21,392 nt of DNA. It comes from an uncultured Christensenella sp. GTDB lineage: Bacteria > Bacillota > Clostridia > Christensenellales > DTU072. This document shows, in pieces, positions 19,001 to 21,392 of this stretch. The position numbers were made by a program, and so were the translations under genes. Where the stretch lies: positions 1-21,392 of the forward strand of contig CAJLYQ010000030.1 in NCBI GenBank assembly GCA_905210905.1. The letters run 5' to 3'. The notes beneath the pieces were generated by a model. That model was given only the letters and a program-made list of their open reading frames with translations. It was not told the DNA's origin and did not search any database. Position 1 is the first letter of the stretch, and every line of letters begins with the position of its first letter.

Positions 19001-21288
19001 CCGGTTTCCGTCGATTCCGCTTCGGTAAATCCCGACGATTTCGCGTCGTCGTCTATCGTAGCGTAGGATACCTTTACGTCCGCGAGCGTGGTTTGCGCTA
19101 TGTTATCGTCGTCGATTTCTCCGCCGAGCGTGTATTTAATGGTAAATTCGTAATCGGTGATATCAACTTTAACGAAGTATTTCAGCGTGCACATCGTGCT
19201 TTTGCCGCAATAGTCGTACGCTATGAACTCTATCGACCATACGCCTGATTTGGTAATCTCGGGCGAAGTGCCGTTCACTCCTATGGCAAGGTTAAAATAA
19301 ATATTGTTGTACGCGCAATCGTTGTCCGCACCGGTAATTCTCGCGTAAACCCCGGTAAACTCGCCGTTCGTTTCGTATTCGTAAGGAACGAGTCTGTAAT
19401 AACTTCTTCCGGCTACGACCGTCGTGTCCGCGGTGCGTTCGTACCTGCCGACGTTGTTTCTTACGTAAGTTTCGCCGTAAACGACGTCTCCTGCCGCCCA
19501 GTTCTCGATAAGCGACATTTTGTAGTATTTTTCGCCCTGAACGAGTTTTTCTTCGTACATTGCGTAAACGTCGGTCCCTGCTTCCGTTTCCTTAAACACG
19601 GGTCCGGTAAAACTTTCCGCGTTCTTTTCCGCCACCGTTTGCGGAACGTCGGTACCTACGTATTTGGTTTTATAATAAATTATCGTGTTGCTGCCGCCGT
19701 TGTTGGTTGCCGCGCTGTCGGCAAAAACCGGTTTGTTGTCGCGACTCGATCCGGTGATAAGCAATCTGACGAGTTGACCGTTTTGCATATCGCCGTCCGC
19801 CGTGTTCGACTGAACGTTGGTATAAAACGCGCCGTTGCGTTCGTCCATATATTTTTGGTAGAACTTTCCGTTTTCGTCGAGTTCGGGCGTGTTCGGCGCT
19901 TTGGAGTCGACGTAAACCGCTATAGAAACGGTGTCCGACGAATAAATCGGCGTAAGTTGATCGTTTGATCTGTTTCTGTAAGAAATAATCGGGCTCAGTC
20001 TTAACATTCCGGTCGACGGCGAGCCTGTTTTTACTTTGAACTTTATCGACTGACCGGACTTGTTGTCCTGGTTTTGTTCTCCGTCGCCGTCCGTGGACCC
20101 TTCGGTCGGAGTTCCCCAAGAAATAAGGAATTCGTCGGTTTCTTTAAGGAAGAGTTTTCTGAACATCGTTCCGTCTTTGCAGTTTTCGAGCGTGGGCGTG
20201 GTCGACGCGCCTGCCGTATCGATGTTCATCGTGCCTCTGCTGGTTTTCAGAACGAGATTGACGTCGAGAAGGTCGCCGGGTTTTGCGTAAGTGGCCGGAG
20301 CGGACGGATATCTGTCGTCGCCGGTTACGATACACGTAGTGACTTTGTTTATATCCGCGGGATCGCTGCTCGGCGAACCGCTCGTCGTGGCGACGCTTAA
20401 ATCCGTGCTGAACGTAACGGAAACGCGGACTCCGACTTCTCTTATCGCGATAACAAAATCGCTGCCGTTCTGTATGAAACCTTTAAGCGTGACCTGAATA
20501 AAGGCGTTTTCGGTATAATCTCCGCTCGAAATCTGTCCGCCGTTGCCTAAAACGACTTTGTCTTCCACGGGAAGTTGTTTGGCAGAACTCGAAGAAAACA
20601 GCGGACGAATGGAATTCGTTAGTCCGCTTACGGGGTCTTTTTCGACATCACCGCCGGTATAAACGTAAGAAAGTATCTGCGCTTCGTCGTTCTGCGACAG
20701 ATCTCTTCCGATCACCTGGCTCGTTACTTTTTCGCGTGCGGTAACAACGTAGGGAGTAACCGTCACTTTAAGCATTTTGTCTTTAAGCGCCATTCTGAGT
20801 TCTTCGCTCAGTCCGAACGTAAACGACATTTGCAGACCGTCGCTAGGTTTGGTAACGTATATCGCGTTATTTTCGTAAACGGTCGAAGGCTGATTGCCCG
20901 TTTCGCTGAGGAGCATACCGCCCCTTTTATCGGTCGCGTCCTTTATCTCCATCGTATCGGTGTCGATGTACGGGTTTGCCCTGCCATCGGCGCTCGCCAC
21001 GGAAAAATCGCCGGAAATAAAAGAATGGTACGTTTTGTATGTGTCGGGTTTAAGGTTGTCTACGAAAAGAGCGGAATCGCTGAAAATTTTGTCGCCTTTG
21101 GTAATCGTTATTTTTCTGGGGTCTCCGCCCTCGGTTTCGACTACCGACGGATTAGCGTTGACTACGGTTGCTTCCGCGACTCCCGCGTCCGTGACTATCG
21201 ATAACGCCGCTGCGGTAGCGCATATTATCGAAAGCACAAGAAATATCGCAATCGCTATTTTGACCTTCAACGCCGTTTTTCCGTTCAT
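10024..21288 (-). CDS. Giant membrane-anchored MBG-repeat surface fibre protein
   Basis: A 3754-residue protein of roughly 410 kDa that takes up over half the window. Residues 10-31 are a hydrophobic signal segment, with likely cleavage after AEA (about 40). The head (41-860) has no MBG hallmarks. Residues 862-3485 hold about 24 MBG-type beta domains, interrupted by an unrelated island (2453-2683). A YDG-like domain (3486-3570) and a membrane-proximal domain (3575-3695) precede one membrane helix (3700-3721) and a basic tail ending RRRW. There is no LPxTG sortase signal and no recognisable catalytic domain. MBG-rich proteins are generally viewed as stalks of adhesins, so a long surface fibre for attachment is the likely role. 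The ATG at 21288 sits 7 bases after GGAGG; an in-frame TTG at 21294 is too close to that site. The gene is first in the operon. The reading frame is unbroken. Confidence 0.92.
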   Translation of the reverse strand: MNGKTALKVKIAIAIFLVLSIICATAAALSIVTDAGVAEATVVNANPSVVETEGGDPRKITITKGDKIFSDSALFVDNLKPDTYKTYHSFISGDFSVASADGRANPYIDTDTMEIKDATDKRGGMLLSETGNQPSTVYENNAIYVTKPSDGLQMSFTFGLSEELRMALKDKMLKVTVTPYVVTAREKVTSQVIGRDLSQNDEAQILSYVYTGGDVEKDPVSGLTNSIRPLFSSSSAKQLPVEDKVVLGNGGQISSGDYTENAFIQVTLKGFIQNGSDFVIAIREVGVRVSVTFSTDLSVATTSGSPSSDPADINKVTTCIVTGDDRYPSAPATYAKPGDLLDVNLVLKTSRGTMNIDTAGASTTPTLENCKDGTMFRKLFLKETDEFLISWGTPTEGSTDGDGEQNQDNKSGQSIKFKVKTGSPSTGMLRLSPIISYRNRSNDQLTPIYSSDTVSIAVYVDSKAPNTPELDENGKFYQKYMDERNGAFYTNVQSNTADGDMQNGQLVRLLITGSSRDNKPVFADSAATNNGGSNTIIYYKTKYVGTDVPQTVAEKNAESFTGPVFKETEAGTDVYAMYEEKLVQGEKYYKMSLIENWAAGDVVYGETYVRNNVGRYERTADTTVVAGRSYYRLVPYEYETNGEFTGVYARITGADNDCAYNNIYFNLAIGVNGTSPEITKSGVWSIEFIAYDYCGKSTMCTLKYFVKVDITDYEFTIKYTLGGEIDDDNIAQTTLADVKVSYATIDDDAKSSGFTEAESTETGDAYTIRLRRANRVYIRVKFTNSNTYQSYKLTNFAVGNTSYSTTEFAFDNNRQVALAYEQYRITSGGVTKQADYTFEVDKSYCYNERLRLIRLSFKKIVKLNVADVNQEYNGTPREIKVSVPELQNMGLTAKTRTVYYVDQALTKRVEEGENKSNIPTNAGTYFFRTEIVDNTTYYGEATGDFAITPKQPKVSITDMRIEYGAKSEDGKKRGLALLDFDPDERDEKGRQVPGTGIVVCIKDGGREYFVYNMSSDGIPGYYMIDPDDIDKTSDAYLSPKAGKISVKIKFIPVKGTVSGHTVVYADEAFDAYGNFVQDKNYSTVTQQYEITVTHDDKVSFTFADDQGEDSSIEQTSMSMNNGDKNVLNYVRYVYDGTGRSFVYTLTSAYEFDETGELLNLIDYARIRYAKTDSLTLTESQMASLKFTETRPVNAGIYAVKIYLDEARCNYSKNIYTYIKIDKIKLTVDIENTVCDYQRDTTPRVTLKLAKDGVTDYTDSVTKFVYEYFFFSSDKTAAELMDESNKVTGEDGNGGYLRQFTGNPVPSGRYYVKVTIDEENYEGTGHGQKYTVKKVDDTSASMNAAWPEISTSQFNPVYNLSFGQPLKEVGLGRVSASFTYPYLKYKSASNVSTVETVVPGKVFVATEKYDKWLGTNPDTVANRLAYVKAMSEFEPEYSENPYSYYLCFIAMSTDGTSEVLDENFDFLYKAVPLSVGQAEIDWTEVAVGDVTYGDKVIEDADITASKTLGILYSYNGTTPENGEYYTVSGKYVYRYVDPSFYTFGLTGNKPNVSSAGTVNIELAAFFNDRNGYKTSYVGGCELTVLKKELTVTFAYDDGKTDLTLAYGNWTENDFYKRIEHTGFVDDKTSDEIKGTFTFLKDGAPVTGSIYAGNYSVVYSVNNLNYRGEITFNLIISAARLSVNELPALASESKNVVYNAQVISSVDFISGSFEAEGGEILKYGEGRVTLGSIIGIYEEDRITVLPITNETLFPYAGKRVRIYFNYVPFDTQNYAEFVGSDENGGYLETVVGKADLSASMTLGTKRAVYTYKDVICTDETLRNDVVDYSLAAEYGAFELNWVLEIRNSLGLQPPYGATSYLNAGEYTLTVTIDDDDYTGTASCTFTVEKKAAYVEIVKSDSAGRFVTLETDESGKVGLKKPFRGSSQTLDYVIYESKTINADGTVKYDVLDEAVTIRFKQNGSYLGYTPSAIGYYDAELVLSENSNYALAIYESGEKTDKIEAFLKISVDLTSMEIVNIEQVYTVPKSVSVYMGINSATCTLTYEKDGVYYDNLPVEAGTYEIYLNFAAYENNGYEDKINALEITDENGVSRGYKLFIDRYRTTITAPSSVVTTYTGTEGEKIVANTSPYGLSLSYKYRKNGSTDDYVSVPLAELGKLDAGEYEVVIEISDRNYKGEHTLIYTVNKARLTLKSAPSFASYEYNSPLAPEYIDGTGAYTYDGKERTGKFSIDVNLISALAVGEHSVSYSFIPDSENFFEASGTIKLTVVKRTLDETSIGLTNDVLENGDYAVEYNGLRQPLKTKFDTSKIYGYPQQNGDFAINLRYYVDGAAQTPLAIGTYTVVAEVTGKNYTGRREWQYKYVITTGTPIISVKPSVTGTFAVGDVIDTSCLSGGKAVINSAEGSEVYGKFVIDGSGATLTEANVNKIRVTFIPTDETNFGRVTFVLDVNVIGKDSFIADGTKKPQGTTINGEDFTDRIIYPDFTAIGSGETPVSSHGGECGAIIRLIGPRNSSYGVTLGEYGVEFVAANDGCEKCKHAVSVLTKYGILSFVKDSSYVPSVNERLEISYKLRTEQVESATQYNNMRGFVSSDDVLERKIFTESEATFKIYRFGTNENSDFILSIYTRGGAFVGSVTKENGTFTLDGVFENETVQKELTAVFDGEFATVSMTTQNYAFINVRATISDYTKIDPSDIIAENTEKAYDGNPITVSDISVIVKNTSVPVAESATSIRVLDENGVLSDGTERGTYTVAITVNDEKNKYYGVRNIKFTVTKRDVSDQIYLAKEYEENGGKRIYFDEYNSGSHTLITPWINGSAMASGEYKVEIRLKGTTSYGAIYELSAGEYEVKITVSGVSYSGEAIFDYVVKPQSIIMSLSSSSYVVDYGSDEWRSFAVSPSFTTQNGEEFSFQDRGGYSVYYRASDYPKQKKRPVNAGEYVVTVEADNPNYSIISNTVSYTIRKRTTAIGTRPTLITVDENGNNLVYGQTASELRLNVRNAVVYDASGNIISGKYSVADDYSYTVYGAGERTIEITFVPDDRNYESCSYETTIKIAPRVIRIEFVNLTADYDGASARNALKYKDIDEEIDIYFEFVNSSGQTTEPVAAGVYTIRAIVSGNNYKAELTSTAGGGNPTFTVNKAKVDETRSVHPTATGVGVGESLAKSALTGGSVYYIGFNDPVKGTFRFIESGKAFAYAGTQTVAYTFTPDDSSNFAERRGTTEIVIGRGQATVTIEEISVEYGTAADFGKIKFKTSPADLESDVIFDFTCDGITYENGDIIPAGTYYFTCRIDGENFVSEEISFKYVVEKKDIDIDFINGDEIVTTYVTSYGEKAPVDVRMYDSNTEGKRTYLLKDESTMKLNVEYRYVSRAGTKDYDDFAAPKAIGTYDLIVTLRHDDYTATKTVFYRVDKGKVTNIEFDVDTLLYQTYGEGSVVAPIIKTTPADVSYYVIYEGYGTKMPSLVGSYNMTVYVDDENYYSMQKTAVFKINPRPLTVSNVTVKDKAYDGVATLEVSASITGVQYKDEVKLNIKARTAGGIATVGEHYVDITECYLSGLHASNYTLEYPTYDGKVRIYGNTVKDKNSGSYMIGPDGIPEGTTIRFENVDTKKNKTTVWSKMIGVESSVVAFNITINGSSVINDRQYKICVEIPEQYRNKEFNKEFTVKFDGELKDKNLSPVREGNYVTFYASTSSGQVVFETAEFKYGYVVTAAILVIVLIALIVMMILNPLQHRSRVTDPRVAKDAVKRIKQEQKNNRRRW
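10126..10566 (-). other. Membrane-proximal domain and anchor of the giant protein
   Basis: Residues 3575-3695 resemble the small beta domain often found before the anchor of Clostridia surface proteins: I-N-G-S (3627-3630), V-E-I-P (3642-3645), F-D-G-E-L (3661-3665), then V-T-F-Y-A. Residues 3700-3721 form one strongly hydrophobic helix. The rest, up to 3754, is basic and should lie in the cytoplasm. The anchor is therefore a plain membrane helix, not a sortase motif. Confidence 0.65.
10579..10833 (-). other. YDG-like domain
   Basis: Residues 3486-3570 of the giant protein read K-D-K-A-Y-D-G at 3496-3502, then V-x-Y-K-D-E-V and a final S-N-Y-T-L-E-Y. This is the order seen in YDG domains of bacterial surface proteins. 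It ends the MBG array. Confidence 0.65.
10834..18705 (-). repeat. Array of about 24 diverged MBG-type domains
   Basis: Residues 862-3485 divide into units of about 80-145 residues. One class begins near Y-x-G, or Y-D-G as at 2701 and 3065. It ends with A-G-x-Y-x-V, a few residues later N-Y-x-G, then Y-T-V-x-K. The other class has Y-G-x-x-L early, G-x-F in the middle and F-x-P-D-D-x-N-F/Y near the end (for example about 3137-3222 and 2960-3051). Unit starts by eye: 862, 952, 1097, 1223, 1335, 1476, 1587, 1678, 1792, 1889, 2008, 2101, 2186, 2269, 2364, 2684, 2773, 2868, 2960, 3052, 3137, 3223, 3305 and 3408. The units are strongly diverged and I see no nucleotide-level tandem repeats, so the array is old rather than recently expanded. 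Confidence 0.8.
13240..13932 (-). other. Non-MBG island inside the fibre
   Basis: Residues 2453-2683 (231 residues) lack the A-G-x-Y and N-Y-x-G landmarks found on both sides. The segment reads as a beta-rich domain with many short strands and contains Cys2498, Cys2530 and Cys2533 (GCEKCKH). Its size and alternation of strands would suit a jelly-roll, lectin-like binding domain, but I cannot match it to a family. The boundaries are set by the end of one MBG-like unit (about 2452) and the start of the next (about 2684). Confidence 0.55.
18709..21168 (-). other. N-terminal head region of the giant protein
   Basis: Residues 41-860 lack the YDG/NAGxY hallmarks of the stalk and would be farthest from the membrane. 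The first 300 residues look like a beta-rich globular domain. About 310-460 and 460-710 resemble bacterial Ig-like domains (D-S-K-A-P-N-T-P near 461, and W-S-I-E-F-I-A-Y-D at 684-692). Residues 574-634 contain two copies of a Tyr-Tyr motif. Cysteines at 658, 694, 700 and 845 could form disulphides. No ligand or enzymatic function is apparent. Confidence 0.6.
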
Positions 21289-21295
21289 AAACAAA

Positions 21296-21300
21296 CCTCC
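21296..21300 (-). promoter_or_regulatory. Ribosome binding site of the giant gene
   Basis: A perfect GGAGG lies 7 bases before the ATG at 21288. The alternative in-frame TTG at 21294 would leave only 1 base of spacing, so the ATG is preferred. Confidence 0.88.
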
Positions 21301-21341
21301 GACTAAAAAAGCGCATAGTACGCCCTTTTATATGTATAAAT

Positions 21342-21370
21342 AATATATAACATTTTTTTACTGTTGTCAA
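21342..21370 (-). promoter_or_regulatory. Sigma-A-type promoter of the operon
   Basis: On the minus strand TTGACA (21365-21370) is separated by exactly 17 bases (21348-21364) from TATATT (21342-21347), one base off the consensus TATAAT. Transcription should start near 21335, giving a leader of about 47 bases. The spacer is A/T-rich. No riboswitch or T-box can fit in this leader. A weak, imperfect stem-loop (about 21306-21329) followed by five U residues lies in it. Confidence 0.85.
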
Positions 21371-21372
21371 TA

Positions 21373-21382
21373 CGTGCGCACG
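21373..21382. promoter_or_regulatory. GC-rich palindrome next to the promoter, possible operator
   Basis: CGTGCGCACG is a perfect 10-bp palindrome 2 bases upstream of the -35 box, in otherwise A/T-rich sequence. Its position would suit an activator or repressor site. It may also be chance or part of the preceding region, because the window ends 10 bases further on. Confidence 0.3.
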
Positions 21383-21392
21383 CATATTAAAC

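Noticed and set aside
21289..21294. In-frame TTG start of the giant gene at 21294.
   Set aside because: It is only 1 base from GGAGG, while the ATG at 21288 has ideal spacing of 7 bases.
21306..21329. Stem-loop with five U residues in the operon leader as an attenuator.
   Set aside because: The stem has an internal mismatch and a G-U pair next to A-T pairs only; too weak to call without conservation.

Overview
The window is a compact bacterial segment with eight protein genes, all on the minus strand, and almost no spacing. Three things point to a Gram-positive-type host: the strong Shine-Dalgarno sites, a lipobox lipoprotein, and very large secreted proteins held by a C-terminal membrane helix with a basic tail. 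Together with mid-range G+C judged by eye, TTG start codons and MBG/InlB/BspA-type surface repeats, an uncultured gut-type Clostridia (Bacillota) is the best guess. That placement is inference. I see no rRNA, tRNA, CRISPR array, insertion sequence or phage module.

In transcription order (right to left), a near-consensus sigma-A-type promoter (TTGACA, 17 bases, TATATT; 21342-21370) has a 10-bp GC-rich palindrome 2 bases upstream of its -35. It drives a giant gene (10024-21288) for a 3754-residue surface fibre. The fibre has a signal anchor, a head of about 820 residues, about 24 diverged MBG-type beta domains interrupted by one 231-residue unrelated island, a YDG-like domain, a membrane-proximal domain, one membrane helix and a basic tail. 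Four bases after its stop, a second secreted protein (8226-10019, 597 aa) begins. It has the same overall plan, with signal peptide, beta domains, a helical segment, a membrane helix and a lysine-rich tail. Next come pgsA (phospholipid synthesis), valS (valyl-tRNA synthetase), a HAD phosphatase, hslO (Hsp33 redox chaperone), an unrecognised helical-repeat protein, and a BspA-type leucine-rich-repeat lipoprotein bracketed by two InlB-type B repeats. A clear intrinsic terminator (3-31) closes the set.

Gaps between genes are 4, 56, 28, -4, 17, -10 and -4 bases, and I found no convincing internal promoter or terminator. The whole window therefore reads as one transcription unit of about 21 kb. 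Surface genes sit at both ends and housekeeping genes in the middle. If that is right, supply of PgsA, ValRS and Hsp33 would be tied to transcription through an 11-kb fibre gene.

The main points for a second look are: (1) the giant MBG fibre and its coupled membrane-anchored partner, a candidate undescribed surface system; (2) PgsA, whose catalytic motif contains an exact 13-residue insertion that looks like a tandem duplication of the active-site loop, with the aspartates kept only in the second copy; (3) the non-MBG island inside the fibre.
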